Below are positions 40,621 through 49,348 of a stretch of DNA of 64,000 nt, piece by piece. The position numbers and the translations under genes are program-made. This stretch comes from Alphaproteobacteria bacterium (GTDB lineage: Bacteria > Pseudomonadota > Alphaproteobacteria > Rhodospirillales > Rhodospirillaceae). A model generated the notes under the pieces. That model was not told the DNA's origin. It saw only the letters and a list, made by a program, of their open reading frames with translations, and did no database searches. Where the stretch lies: NCBI GenBank assembly GCA_030604885.1, contig JAUVUZ010000012.1, positions 33,705-97,704 on the forward strand, read 5' to 3'. The first letter of the stretch is position 1. Every line of letters begins with the position of its first letter.

Positions 40621-41913
40621 ATGCCGATCGTCTTCGAACTCGCCGTGATTGCGGCTCTGGTGCTGTTGAACGGATGCTTCGCGGCCTCCGAGCTGGCGAT
40701 CGTTTCCGCCCGGCGCGCCCGCCTTGCGCCGCTGGCGGAGGCGGGCGACCGGCGCGCCCGGGCGGCGCTGGCGCTGGCGGAGAACCCGGTGCGGTTTCTT
40801 TCGGCGGTGCAGATCGGCATCACCCTGGTGGGGATTTTCGCGGGCGCGTATTCGGGAGCGAACCTCAGCCGCCACCTCGCCGCGACGCTCGCGGCGACGC
40901 TGCCGTGGCTCGCACCCGCGGCCGACGCCCTGGCGCTCGGAGCGGTGGTCGGGGCGATCACCTACGCGTCGCTGATCGTCGGCGAACTGGTGCCGAAGCA
41001 GATCGCCCTGGCCGCGCCGGAACGGGTGGCGATGCTGGTGGCGCGGCCGATGACGCGGGTGGCGGGGTTCGCCGCGCCGCTGGTCTGGCTGCTGGAGCGC
41101 AGCAGCCGGGCGGTGCTGCGGTTGCTCGGCACGCGGCCGACGAATGCGGCGGTGACCGAGGAGGAGGTGCGCGCGATGATCGCCGAAGGTGCGGCCTCGG
41201 GGGTTCTGCAGCCGCGCGAGGAGGAGCTGCTCGCGGGGGTGATGCGCCTCGGCGACCGCAAGGTGCGCGGGGTGATGACGCCGCGCGCCGAGATCGACTG
41301 GATCGACCTCTCCTGGGAGCCGGAGCGGATCGCCCGGGTGCTGCGCGATAGCCGCCATTCGCGGCTGGTGGCGTGCCGCGACGGCCTCGACAACGTCCAG
41401 GGGGTGGTGCAGGCGAAGGATCTGCTCGACGCCTGTCTCGACGGCGGGCCGCTCGACGTCGCGGCGCTGGTGCGTCCGGTGACGGTGGTGCCGGAACACG
41501 CCGCGGCGCTCGCCGCGCTCGACGAACTGCGCCGGTCGCACATCCACATGGCGCTGGTGGCCGACGAATACGGCACCATCGAGGGCCTGTTGAGCGCCGC
41601 CGACGTGCTGGCCGCGATCGTCGGATCGCTGGCCGAGGCGGGGGAAACGCCGGAGGCCGCGATCGTCGCCCGCGAGGACGGCTCGTGGCTGGTGGACGGC
41701 GACCTGCCCGCCGACCTGGTGGCCGAGCGGCTCGGCTGCCGGATGCTCGCCGTCGCCGGGGACTACGCCACCCTCGCCGGGTTCCTGCTGGGCCGCGCCC
41801 GCACTCTGCCGCGCACCGGCGACGTGATCGCGGCGGAGGGCTGGCGCTTCGAGGTGGTCGATATGGACGGCCTGCGGGTCGACAAGGTCCTGGTGACGCC
41901 GCCGCGGCCGTGA
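40621..41913 (+). CDS. CNNM/CBS-domain transporter-like protein (HlyC/CorC family)
   Basis: A 430-residue protein with an N-terminal CNNM (DUF21) membrane domain (residues about 1-190; LLNGCFAASELAIVSARRARL and VGELVPKQIAL), a pair of CBS domains (about 210-330; VMTPRAEIDWID) and a C-terminal CorC/HlyC domain (ending VVDMDGLRVDKVLV). Members are magnesium/sodium exporters or modulators of ion homeostasis. The older 'hemolysin' label is historical. The gene is monocistronic and converges on uvrC with a 6-bp gap. Confidence 0.88.
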   Translation: MPIVFELAVIAALVLLNGCFAASELAIVSARRARLAPLAEAGDRRARAALALAENPVRFLSAVQIGITLVGIFAGAYSGANLSRHLAATLAATLPWLAPAADALALGAVVGAITYASLIVGELVPKQIALAAPERVAMLVARPMTRVAGFAAPLVWLLERSSRAVLRLLGTRPTNAAVTEEEVRAMIAEGAASGVLQPREEELLAGVMRLGDRKVRGVMTPRAEIDWIDLSWEPERIARVLRDSRHSRLVACRDGLDNVQGVVQAKDLLDACLDGGPLDVAALVRPVTVVPEHAAALAALDELRRSHIHMALVADEYGTIEGLLSAADVLAAIVGSLAEAGETPEAAIVAREDGSWLVDGDLPADLVAERLGCRMLAVAGDYATLAGFLLGRARTLPRTGDVIAAEGWRFEVVDMDGLRVDKVLVTPPRP

Positions 41914-41919
41914 GCGCCT

Positions 41920-43770
41920 TCAGCCGCCGTGGAAGTGGTCGTAGAGGCGCTGGGCGAGGGCGCGGGAGATGCCCTCAACCGCCGCCAGATCCTCCACCCC
42001 CGCCTCGGAAACCCCGCGCGCCGAGCCGAAATGGTGCAGCAGCGCCTTCTTCCGCGCGGCGCCGATTCCCGAAATCGCGTCGAGGGGCGAGCGGGTGATG
42101 GCGCGGCCGCGCTTGGCGCGGTGGGTGCCGATGGCGAAGCGGTGGGCCTCGTCGCGCAGGCGCTGAAGGTAGTAGAGCACCGGGTGGGTGGGGGGGAGCT
42201 GGAACGACGGCTTGCCCTCGACGTGGAACTGCTCGCGCCCGGCGTTGCGGTCCGGCCCCTTGGAGATGCCCACCAGCGGCACCCCGCTCACGCCGATCTC
42301 GGCGAGAATCTCGTGGGCGGAGGAGAGCTGGCCCTTGCCGCCGTCGATCAGCACCAGATCGGGCCAGCGGGCGCGCTCCGGGTCGTCGGCGAGGGCGCGG
42401 GCGAAGCGGCGGCGGAACACCTCGCGCATCATCCCGAAGTCGTCGTCGGTGGCGGCGGTCTTGATGTTCCAGGTGCGGTAGGCGGCCTTCTCGAAGCCCT
42501 CCGGCCCGGCGACGATCATCGCGCCGATCGCGTGCGCCCCCTGGATGTGGGAGTTGTCGTACACCTCGATGCGGGCGGGCGGCGCGGGCAGGCCGAACAG
42601 CGTCGCCACCTCGGCGAGGAGCTGGGCCTGGGTGGCGGTCTCGGCGAGCTTGCGCTCGGCCGCCTCGCGGGCGTTGGTCTCGGCCTGGCGCAGCAGCGCG
42701 CGCTTGTCGCCGCGCCGGGGGCGGGCGAGCGCCACCTTGCGCCCGGCACGCAGGGAGAGCGCCTCGTGCAGCAGGTCCGCCTCGGGCACCGCGTGGCTGA
42801 GCAGCACCAGCGGCGGCGGCAGGTGCTGGGTGTAGAACTGGGCGAGGAACGCGGCGAGGATCTCCGCGTCGTCCGCGTCGCCGGTCTGGGCGGGGAAATA
42901 GGCGCGGTTGCCGGTGTGCCGCCCGGCGCGGAAGAACACCATCTGCACCGCCACCAGGTCGCCCGCGCGGTGCAGGGCGGCGATATCGAGGTCCTTGTCC
43001 TCCCCCAGGTCGATATCCTGGCGCTGCTGGATCTGCGCCAGGGCGCGGATGCGGTCGCGCCACGCGGCGGCGACCTCGTAGTCGCGGCGCTCGGCGGCCT
43101 CGCTCATGCGCTCGGCGAACTCGCGCTGGAGATCGCGGCTCTCGCCGTTGAGGAAGGCGCGCGCCTGCGCCACCAGCTCGGCGTAGGCCTCGGGCGCGAT
43201 GCGGCCGACGCACGGCGCCGAGCAGCGCTTGATCTGGTGCAGCAGGCAGGGGCGGGCGCGGGCGGCGAACATCGCGTCGGAGCACGAGCGCAGCAGGAAC
43301 ACCTTCTGCAGAATCGTGAGGCTCTGGTTGACCGCCAGCGCCGAGGCGAACGGGCCGAAGTATTCCGCGCCGTCGTCCCGCGCGCCGCGGTGCTTGGTGA
43401 TGCGCGGCCACGGCCCCTCGCGGTCGACGCGGATGTAGGGGAACGACTTGTCGTCGCGCAGCAGGATGTTGTAGCGCGGCTTGTACTTCTTGATGAGGTT
43501 GGCCTCGAGCAGCAGCGCCTCGGCCTCGGTGTGGGTGGTGACGATCTCCATGGTGGCGGTGAACGCCACCATCCGCTGCAGGCGCAGCGGCAGCTGGTCG
43601 CCGCGGGTGTAGGCGACGACGCGCTTCTTGAGGTTCTTCGCCTTGCCGACGTAGAGCACCTCGCCGCGCGCGTCGAGCATGCGGTAGCTGCCCGGCGCGT
43701 TGGGGAGGGTTTTCAGCACCGCCTGGATGATTTCGGTGCCGCGGGCCAGCGATGGGGAGACGATGTCCAT
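41920..43770 (-). CDS. uvrC: UvrABC excinuclease subunit C
   Basis: A 616-residue UvrC. The N-terminal GIY-YIG nuclease (GSYRMLDARGEVLYVGKAKN, about residues 26-45) makes the 3' cut; a short Cys cluster (CLLHQIKRCSAPC) and UVR motif (about 210-245) bind UvrB; the RNase H-like domain (EVYDNSHIQG, then LVLIDGGKGQLSSA) makes the 5' cut; C-terminal helix-hairpin-helix repeats (ISGIGAARKKALLHHFGS) bind DNA. ATG 43770 fits the conserved N-terminus. An in-frame extension to 43962 was rejected. Confidence 0.96.
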   Translation of the reverse strand: MDIVSPSLARGTEIIQAVLKTLPNAPGSYRMLDARGEVLYVGKAKNLKKRVVAYTRGDQLPLRLQRMVAFTATMEIVTTHTEAEALLLEANLIKKYKPRYNILLRDDKSFPYIRVDREGPWPRITKHRGARDDGAEYFGPFASALAVNQSLTILQKVFLLRSCSDAMFAARARPCLLHQIKRCSAPCVGRIAPEAYAELVAQARAFLNGESRDLQREFAERMSEAAERRDYEVAAAWRDRIRALAQIQQRQDIDLGEDKDLDIAALHRAGDLVAVQMVFFRAGRHTGNRAYFPAQTGDADDAEILAAFLAQFYTQHLPPPLVLLSHAVPEADLLHEALSLRAGRKVALARPRRGDKRALLRQAETNAREAAERKLAETATQAQLLAEVATLFGLPAPPARIEVYDNSHIQGAHAIGAMIVAGPEGFEKAAYRTWNIKTAATDDDFGMMREVFRRRFARALADDPERARWPDLVLIDGGKGQLSSAHEILAEIGVSGVPLVGISKGPDRNAGREQFHVEGKPSFQLPPTHPVLYYLQRLRDEAHRFAIGTHRAKRGRAITRSPLDAISGIGAARKKALLHHFGSARGVSEAGVEDLAAVEGISRALAQRLYDHFHGG

Positions 43771-44240
43771 GAGCGAGAAGGTGTCGAAAACCGGGGCGGG
43801 TTGCAAGGCCGGGCGATTCCCCGAATCCGCCCGGCGTCGATGACGGAAACATGACTCGCGGATTTCACACGGGAATTCACGGATTGTGACGGGCTGAAAC
43901 CTTGTCCACGAAATCTGTGGATAACTCTGTTGGTAATCTGTGGGGGAGAGGTCCCCCGCCAAGGCTTTCCTTGGGGGCGGACGCCATTGCCCAAAAAGCA
44001 GGCATAATGGTTAGATCATTGATTTATATGATTTGATGGCTTGTCAATGGCAAAAAACCGGAGACTCCAGAGGAATCTTTCCGGAGACTCGGGGGCGCCT
44101 GTGTTCGGCATCACAGGTTGTGCAAAAGTCTCCGCCCGATTCGACGGGTCGGCCTCCGGGGCGGCTTAGCCCCGGCGGGAAAACGCGAAACCGGCTTGTT
44201 GGCGGGTTCACGAAACTGCCACATCGGAACGGGGGGGCGG
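43771..44240. other. 470-bp intergenic region upstream of uvrC
   Basis: No gene is visible. It holds a perfect DnaA-box sequence, a near-perfect 14-bp hairpin at 43951-43982 (two mismatched positions, loop CTTT), an unusually A/T-rich patch about 44003-44038, and the direct repeat CCGGAGACTC at 44058-44067 and 44081-44090. The uvrC promoter must lie at its left end. The base composition differs clearly from the flanking genes. Confidence 0.6.
43902..43924. promoter_or_regulatory. DnaA-box-like sequences
   Basis: TGTGGATAA at 43916-43924 is the exact complement of the consensus DnaA box TTATCCACA. TTGTCCACG at 43902-43910 matches the consensus at 7 of 9 positions in the opposite orientation. 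An A/T-rich stretch follows about 80 bp further on. One perfect box can arise by chance or mark DnaA-regulated transcription; too few boxes are present to call an origin. Confidence 0.4.
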
Positions 44241-44663
44241 TCAGATTTCCTCGAACGGGCTTTCGCGTTCGATCTCGACGCCGACCGACGCGGCGTCGGC
44301 GAACACGTCGAGCTTTTCCACCCGTACCCGGGCGGAGCGCACCCGCGGGTCCTGCAGGCAGATCCCGGCGAGGCGCTCGGCCAAGGTCTCGACGAGGTTG
44401 ACGTGGCCGTCCTCGACCACGCCGCGCACCTTGGCGACGATCTGCTCGTAGCAGACCACCTTGGCGTAGTCGTCGCCGATCGGCTTCGCGTCCTCGCGCA
44501 CCGCGAGGTCGAGGTTGACGCGCACGCGCTGCGGCGCGGCCTTCTCCGCGTCGTAGATGCCGACCCGGCCGTTGAGCACGAGGTCGCGCACGAACACGTG
44601 GCGGAGCGCCTTCTTCGCATCGGCGATGCGCAGCGGTTGAATCACGTTGGGGGTGCGGTTCAA
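44241..44663 (-). CDS. folB: Dihydroneopterin aldolase
   Basis: A 140-residue FolB-family protein. Motifs are VFVRDLVLNGRVGIYDAEK near residues 23-41, the catalytic-site region VNLVETLAERLA, and VEKLDVFADAASVGVEI at the C-terminus. It splits dihydroneopterin into 6-hydroxymethyl-dihydropterin and glycolaldehyde for folate synthesis. The start is TTG 44663, supported by GGAG 6 bases upstream; no ATG fits the conserved N-terminus. It follows a FolM-like reductase gene by 51 bp on the same strand. Confidence 0.88.
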   Translation of the reverse strand: MNRTPNVIQPLRIADAKKALRHVFVRDLVLNGRVGIYDAEKAAPQRVRVNLDLAVREDAKPIGDDYAKVVCYEQIVAKVRGVVEDGHVNLVETLAERLAGICLQDPRVRSARVRVEKLDVFADAASVGVEIERESPFEEI

Positions 44664-44714
44664 GGGATCTCCATGCGCCCGTGCCGTTCCGGCCGGGTCG
44701 CGCGTTCGGGATGC

Positions 44715-45491
44715 CTACTCGGAAAGCGGCGCGGCGGCGCCCTCTTGCGCCCAGCCGAGATGCTGCCCCCCGTCCAGAGCTATCATTTGCCCCGTCAGCG
44801 ACGGCGCCGCAAGGAGAAACCGCAGCGCCAGGGCGATTTCTTCCGGCGTCGGGCCGTGGCCGAGCGGGGTCTGGCGGCACTGGCGGGCGAAGTCCGCCTC
44901 GCTCTGGCGCGGCGAGGGCAGGGTCGGCCCCGGGCCGATGCCGCACACCCGCACGCGGGGGGCGAGCGCCAGCGCGAGGGTGCGGGTGAGAGTCCAGAGG
45001 CCCGACTTCGACAGGGTGTAGCTCATGAAGTAGGGGGTGAGGTTCCACACCCTCTGGTCGAGCAGGTTCACCACCAGCCCGTGCGCCCCCTCGGGCAGCG
45101 CCCGGGCGAAGCGCTGGGTGAGCACGAACGGCGCGCGCAGGTTGGGTTCGATGTGGCGGTCCCAACTCGCGCGGGTGGCGGTGGCGGCGGTGTCCATCTC
45201 GAAAATCGAGGCGTTGTTGACCAGGCAGCCGAGCGGCCCGACCGCCTCGGCGGCACGCGCGGCGAGGGCCTCCACAGCGTCCTCGTCGGCGAGATCGGCG
45301 CTCAGCACCGCGGCGCGGCCGCCCCGGGCGCGGATCCCGGCGGCGACGGATTCGGCTTCCGTCTCCGAGGCATGGCAGTGGATCGCGACCGCGAAGCCGT
45401 CGGCGGCGAGCGCCTCGGCGAGGGCGCGGCCGATGCGCCTCGCCCCGCCGGTGACGAGCGCGGCACGGGGAATCCGGGGGTCGGCGAGCAT
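44715..45491 (-). CDS. Short-chain dehydrogenase, FolM/pteridine reductase-like
   Basis: A 258-residue SDR with cofactor motif TGGARRIGRA (about residues 14-23; the Arg residues favour NADPH), NNAS, and catalytic YxxxK in SYTLSKSG. Conserved FVLTQRFARAL and LDGGQHLGW resemble FolM/pteridine reductases, which reduce dihydromonapterin or dihydrofolate. Its position directly upstream of folB supports a pterin substrate; other SDR roles are possible. The ATG has AGGAGG 7 bases upstream. Confidence 0.75.
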   Translation of the reverse strand: MLADPRIPRAALVTGGARRIGRALAEALAADGFAVAIHCHASETEAESVAAGIRARGGRAAVLSADLADEDAVEALAARAAEAVGPLGCLVNNASIFEMDTAATATRASWDRHIEPNLRAPFVLTQRFARALPEGAHGLVVNLLDQRVWNLTPYFMSYTLSKSGLWTLTRTLALALAPRVRVCGIGPGPTLPSPRQSEADFARQCRQTPLGHGPTPEEIALALRFLLAAPSLTGQMIALDGGQHLGWAQEGAAAPLSE

Positions 45492-45735
45492 CGGGGGAGC
45501 CTCCTCGAAACGGGTGTCGGTCTCCGACTTTCGGGCCGCGTCCGGCCTAAGTCAATCGGTCGCGGCAGGGTTGCAAAAACCGCATGCGCACCTTAAGGAG
45601 TCCCTGAGACATGGTAGGCGACGTCGTGTGGCAATTCTGTTATCCTGAAAGGAGAGTCATGAGAGATCGAGCACCGGTTCCCACCCCCTCACCGCATGGA
45701 CGGATGCGGCGCAACCTAGAGTGGCATCGACAACC

Positions 45736-47370
45736 ATGACCCGCACCATCGAAATCACCGACGTCATCCTCCGCGACGCCCACCAGAGCCTGCTCGCTAC
45801 CCGCTTGGCGATGGAGGACATGATCCCCGCGTGCGAGGATCTCGACAACGCCGGATACTGGTCCCTCGAATGCTGGGGCGGCGCCACCTACGACGCCTGC
45901 ATCCGCTTTCTCAACGAGGACCCGTGGGAGCGCCTGCGCACCTTCAAGAAGCTGATGCCGAAGACGCCGCTGCAAATGCTGCTGCGCGGCCAGAACCTGC
46001 TCGGTTACCGCCACTACGAGGACGAGGTGGTGGAGCGGTTCGTCGACAAGGCCGCCGAGAACGGCATGGACGTGTTCCGGGTGTTCGACGCGCTCAACGA
46101 TCTGCGCAACCTCGAAACCGCGATGAAGGCGGTGAAGAAAACCGGCAAGCACGCGCAGGGGACGATCTGCTACACCGTCAGCCCGGTTCACACCGTCGCC
46201 GCGTTCGTCGAGATGTCGCGCGAACTGAAGTCCATGGGCGCGGATTCCATCGCGATCAAGGACATGGCGGCGCTGCTCAAGCCCCAGGCGGCCTACGACC
46301 TGGTCAAGGGCATCAAGGCCGCGTGCGGCGACGACATGCTGGTGCACCTGCACGTCCACGCCACCACCGGCGTCACCATGGTGTCGCTGATGAAGGCGAT
46401 CGAGGCCGGGGTGGACGTGGTCGACACCGCGATTTCCTCCCTTTCCCTCGGCTCGGGCCACAACCCCACCGAGGCGGTGGTGGAAATGCTCGAGGACACC
46501 GGCTATTCCACCCGCCTCGACATGAACCGGCTGCTCAAGGTGAAGCGCCACTTCGCCGCGGTGCGGCCGCGCTACAAGGAATTCATGGGCGAGTTCACCG
46601 GGGTGGACACGGAAATCTTTTCCAGCCAGATCCCCGGCGGGATGATCTCCAACCTCGAAAGCCAGCTGAAGGGCCAGAACGCCTCCCATCGCCTCGCCGA
46701 GGTGCTGGAGGAGGTGCCGCGGGTGCGTGCCGACTGCGGCTTCCCGCCGCTGGTGACGCCGTCGTCGCAGATCGTCGGCACCCAGGCGGTGTTCAACGTG
46801 CTGATGGGCCGCTACAAGGTCCTCACCACCGAGTTCGTCAACCTGATGCTGGGCTACTACGGCGCCACCCTGGGGCCGAAGGACCACGTGGTGCTGGCGC
46901 GCGCCAAGGAGCAGGCGAAAAAGCCGGTGATCACCGAGCGCCCGGCCGACCTCTTGAAGCCCGAGTGGTCGCACCTGCGCAACCACGCCACCACCCAGGA
47001 AGGCTTCAACGGCTCCGACGAGGACGTGCTGACCTACGCGATGTTCCCCCAGGTGGCGGCCAACTTCTTCAAAAGCCGCGCCGAGGGGCCGAAGCGCCTG
47101 GGCAAGGACCCGGTCAAGACCACCGTCGCCGCGCCGATCGTGGTGGAGGTGGACGAGGCCAAGGTCTGCCGCAGCCCGATCACCGGCGTGGTGGTGCGGG
47201 TCAACGCCAAGCCCGGCGACGTGGTGCAGCAAAACGCGGTGCTGGCGGTGGTCGAGGCGATGAAGATGGAAACCAACATCACCGCGCCGTTCGCCGGGAC
47301 CGTCAAGGCGATCACCGCGCAGAAGGGCGAGGGGGTGAAGGAAAATCAGGTGCTGCTGACCTTCGAATAG
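45736..47370 (+). CDS. oadA: Biotin-dependent carboxyltransferase (oxaloacetate decarboxylase alpha / pyruvate carboxylase B type)
   Basis: A 544-residue protein: an N-terminal TIM-barrel carboxyltransferase (ITDVILRDAHQSLLATR at the start, metal ligands in HLHVHATTG, then PGGMISNLESQL), a conserved middle domain, and a C-terminal biotinyl domain with EAMKMET and biotin-accepting Lys510. It moves carboxyl groups between oxaloacetate/pyruvate and biotin. No beta or gamma decarboxylase subunit or biotin carboxylase is next to it, so the complex must use partners elsewhere. GTG 45721 is an alternative start. A strong terminator follows. Confidence 0.87.
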   Translation: MTRTIEITDVILRDAHQSLLATRLAMEDMIPACEDLDNAGYWSLECWGGATYDACIRFLNEDPWERLRTFKKLMPKTPLQMLLRGQNLLGYRHYEDEVVERFVDKAAENGMDVFRVFDALNDLRNLETAMKAVKKTGKHAQGTICYTVSPVHTVAAFVEMSRELKSMGADSIAIKDMAALLKPQAAYDLVKGIKAACGDDMLVHLHVHATTGVTMVSLMKAIEAGVDVVDTAISSLSLGSGHNPTEAVVEMLEDTGYSTRLDMNRLLKVKRHFAAVRPRYKEFMGEFTGVDTEIFSSQIPGGMISNLESQLKGQNASHRLAEVLEEVPRVRADCGFPPLVTPSSQIVGTQAVFNVLMGRYKVLTTEFVNLMLGYYGATLGPKDHVVLARAKEQAKKPVITERPADLLKPEWSHLRNHATTQEGFNGSDEDVLTYAMFPQVAANFFKSRAEGPKRLGKDPVKTTVAAPIVVEVDEAKVCRSPITGVVVRVNAKPGDVVQQNAVLAVVEAMKMETNITAPFAGTVKAITAQKGEGVKENQVLLTFE

Positions 47371-47392
47371 CCCGCCCCTTCCGCGCAAATGC

Positions 47393-47422
47393 AAACGGCC
47401 GGAGCGATCCTCCGGCCGTTTT
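47393..47422. terminator. Bidirectional intrinsic terminator
   Basis: AAACGGCCGGAG (47393-47404) pairs perfectly over 12 bp with 47410-47421 around a 5-base loop, with T-runs on both strands. It ends the carboxyltransferase gene on one side and the OB-fold protein gene on the other. Confidence 0.9.
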
Positions 47423-47425
47423 GCG

Positions 47426-48067
47426 TCAGGAGCCGGTGAGGACGATCACCGACCGGGCGTCGATCTCGCGGCGCCCCTGGCCGCCGCGCTCCAGCTCGCC
47501 GGTCACCGAGACCCGGTCGCCCACCTTGACGCCGCGCACGTCGGCCGGGCCGCCGTCGTCGTCGGCGTCCACCGCGATGCGCTGGCCGCCGCTCTCGATC
47601 ACGAGGTCGTCGCCGTCCACCGACATCACCCGGCCGGTGACGATCACCCAATCCTCCTCGCCCCGGGGCCGGTCGGCGGAGAGGCCGGGCTGGGCGGCCG
47701 GAGGCGTGCCGAGCATGCGGTTGAGCCGGGAGACGTAAAGCGAATCGGCGGCGATGCGGCGGTCGGCGAAGACGCTGCCGTCCATCCGGCCGGTGACGCC
47801 GACCCGGTCGCCCGGGCGCAGCATGGCGGCGTCGGCGGCGCCGAGGCCGCTCAGGGTCACCTCGATCTCGCCGTCTCCGGCGGCGAGCGCGAGGCGGTCG
47901 CCGGAAATCGCGGCGATGGTGCCGGTGAGGCTGATCCAGTCGCCTTGCGGCGTGGACTGGGACCGAAGCGGCGGCTGCGGTTCCGTCACGCCGTCGGCCG
48001 CCGGGGCCGGGGCGGCGGCCAACGCCAGCGCGCAGCACGCTCCGAGCATCGGAGGGACAATTCGCAT
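47426..48067 (-). CDS. Exported protein with two OB-fold-like repeats
   Basis: A 213-residue protein with a signal peptide (MRIVPPMLGACCALALAAAP, cleavage near residue 24) and two similar halves. The first runs about 42-105 (GDWISLTGTIAAISGDRLAL ... LRPGDRVGVTGRM); the second about 135-205 (EDWVIVTGRVMSVDGDDLVI ... VKVGDRVSVTGEL). The pattern V(T)G-x-V-x-x-I-x-GD...GDRV-x-VTG is that of small periplasmic OB-fold/BOF-type proteins, which bind small cationic ligands in some cases. The ATG has AAGGAG upstream. Function unknown. Confidence 0.75.
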   Translation of the reverse strand: MRIVPPMLGACCALALAAAPAPAADGVTEPQPPLRSQSTPQGDWISLTGTIAAISGDRLALAAGDGEIEVTLSGLGAADAAMLRPGDRVGVTGRMDGSVFADRRIAADSLYVSRLNRMLGTPPAAQPGLSADRPRGEEDWVIVTGRVMSVDGDDLVIESGGQRIAVDADDDGGPADVRGVKVGDRVSVTGELERGGQGRREIDARSVIVLTGS

Positions 48068-48206
48068 CGTCGGTCTCCTTCGGTTTGCAGGACCTGGGGC
48101 CGGAGCGTCTCTGCGCACTCCGACGGCTCGCCGTGGCGATCGGAGGTCTTGGTGAGTCAACGCCCGCCATCCGGCGGCGTTCCCCGGACGGGGCGTTTTT
48201 CCGGGG

Positions 48207-49154
48207 TCAGGCGCCCCGTGCGGCGCGGCGGCGCAGGGTGAGCAGAACCGCGCCGCCGAACGCCAGGGCGGCGGTGTAGGCCGCCGCCGCCGTCAGCGCG
48301 CCGCGCCGCCAGTCGGCGAGGTAGTCGGTGGAGGCCAGCCCCACCGCGACGTACAGCGGGTAGCGCCCCACCCGGGTGAAGGTGACGGTGCGGGCGGTGC
48401 CGTCCCAGGTGGTGCCGGAGAAGTAGGTGCCGCGCGTGGCGCCGCCGCCGAGCAGCGCCTTGAGTTCGGGCGAAAGGTTGGCGTTGCCGCGGAACAGGCC
48501 GCGCGGGTCCGGATGCCGCACGACGATCCGCATCTCCGGGTCGCGCAGGCTGATGCCGCCGCTCGGGCCGATGTCGAGCTGCGACAGGAACGCCCGGATC
48601 TCGCCCAGCGGCAACCGCGCGAAGGCGACGCCCGCGAATTCGCGGCTGCGGTCGTCGGCGCGGCGGGAGAGGTAGAGGCCGTCCGGGTCGGTGGGTTCGG
48701 CGCGGTGGGCGATGTGGAGGCCGTCCTCCCCCTCCTGCGCGGCGACGAAAAAGTCCTGGGTCGAGACGTATTCCTTGAGGGTGGCGCGGTCGGCGAACGG
48801 GCCGGTGGTGTAGACCACCCGGCCGCTGGCGTCGGCGAGGCCGAAGCGGCTGGTCTCCGGCAGGCCGGTGACATGGCGGCCGAGGAAGGCGTCGAGCCGC
48901 TCGGCGGATACCCGGCCCGCACCCTGGGCGCTCGCCTCCCGCGCGATGGAGAGCAGGCCCAGGTCCACCTGGTCGAACAGGCCGACGAAATACGCCTCCG
49001 CCAGCAGCGTGAGGTTGCGGCTGACGGTGGCGGCGCGCTCCTGCGCGCTGTGCCGGGCGTCGACGATCACCACCGCCGTCAGCGCCCCGACGGCGATGTA
49101 GATCGCCGCGAGGCCGCCCACCATGCGGCGCCGGTGGCGAGGGAGTTCGGGCAT
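48207..49154 (-). CDS. Membrane protein with periplasmic double-Cache domain and no output domain
   Basis: A 315-residue protein: TM1 about residues 13-33, a periplasmic PDC/Cache region about 35-280 (FGLADASGRVVYTTGPFADR, STQDFFVAAQEGEDGLHI and SLRDPEMRIVVRHPD are typical of Cache sensors of kinases and cyclases), TM2 about 286-306, then only some 8 residues. No kinase, HAMP, GGDEF or chemoreceptor domain follows before the stop. ATG 49154 has GGGAGG upstream. It is divergent from a GGDEF protein that lacks its own membrane sensor. It may act through a partner, or be a truncated receptor. Confidence 0.75.
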   Translation of the reverse strand: MPELPRHRRRMVGGLAAIYIAVGALTAVVIVDARHSAQERAATVSRNLTLLAEAYFVGLFDQVDLGLLSIAREASAQGAGRVSAERLDAFLGRHVTGLPETSRFGLADASGRVVYTTGPFADRATLKEYVSTQDFFVAAQEGEDGLHIAHRAEPTDPDGLYLSRRADDRSREFAGVAFARLPLGEIRAFLSQLDIGPSGGISLRDPEMRIVVRHPDPRGLFRGNANLSPELKALLGGGATRGTYFSGTTWDGTARTVTFTRVGRYPLYVAVGLASTDYLADWRRGALTAAAAYTAALAFGGAVLLTLRRRAARGA

Positions 49155-49348
49155 TCTGCCTCCCAGTGCGGCGGCGCCCCGAGGTTGCATCCACCGTCCG
49201 ATGTTCTCGCAATATCATATGTCGAAGGGCACGGGCGGCGCAATCCCCGCGCCCGCCGACATCGCACATCCGCACTCCCCTCGGATTGGCGTACATCCGG
49301 CAAATATGATATGCCAAACCATCGGGAGAGGGGATGGGGGAGGGGGGC
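49155..49348. promoter_or_regulatory. Divergent promoter with mirrored TATGAT elements
   Basis: The gap between the Cache protein gene and the GGDEF gene carries ATATCATAT at 49212-49220 and its reverse complement ATATGATAT at 49304-49312. Each contains TATGAT, a 5/6 match to the -10 hexamer, reading toward its own gene, so the two genes may have mirror-image promoters. No -35 at good spacing was found; the pair could instead be a spaced operator. Confidence 0.4.

Noticed and set aside
43771..44240. Chromosome origin
   Set aside because: Only one perfect and one poor DnaA box were found, and the neighbours (uvrC, folB) are not typical origin genes; kept only as a low-score observation.
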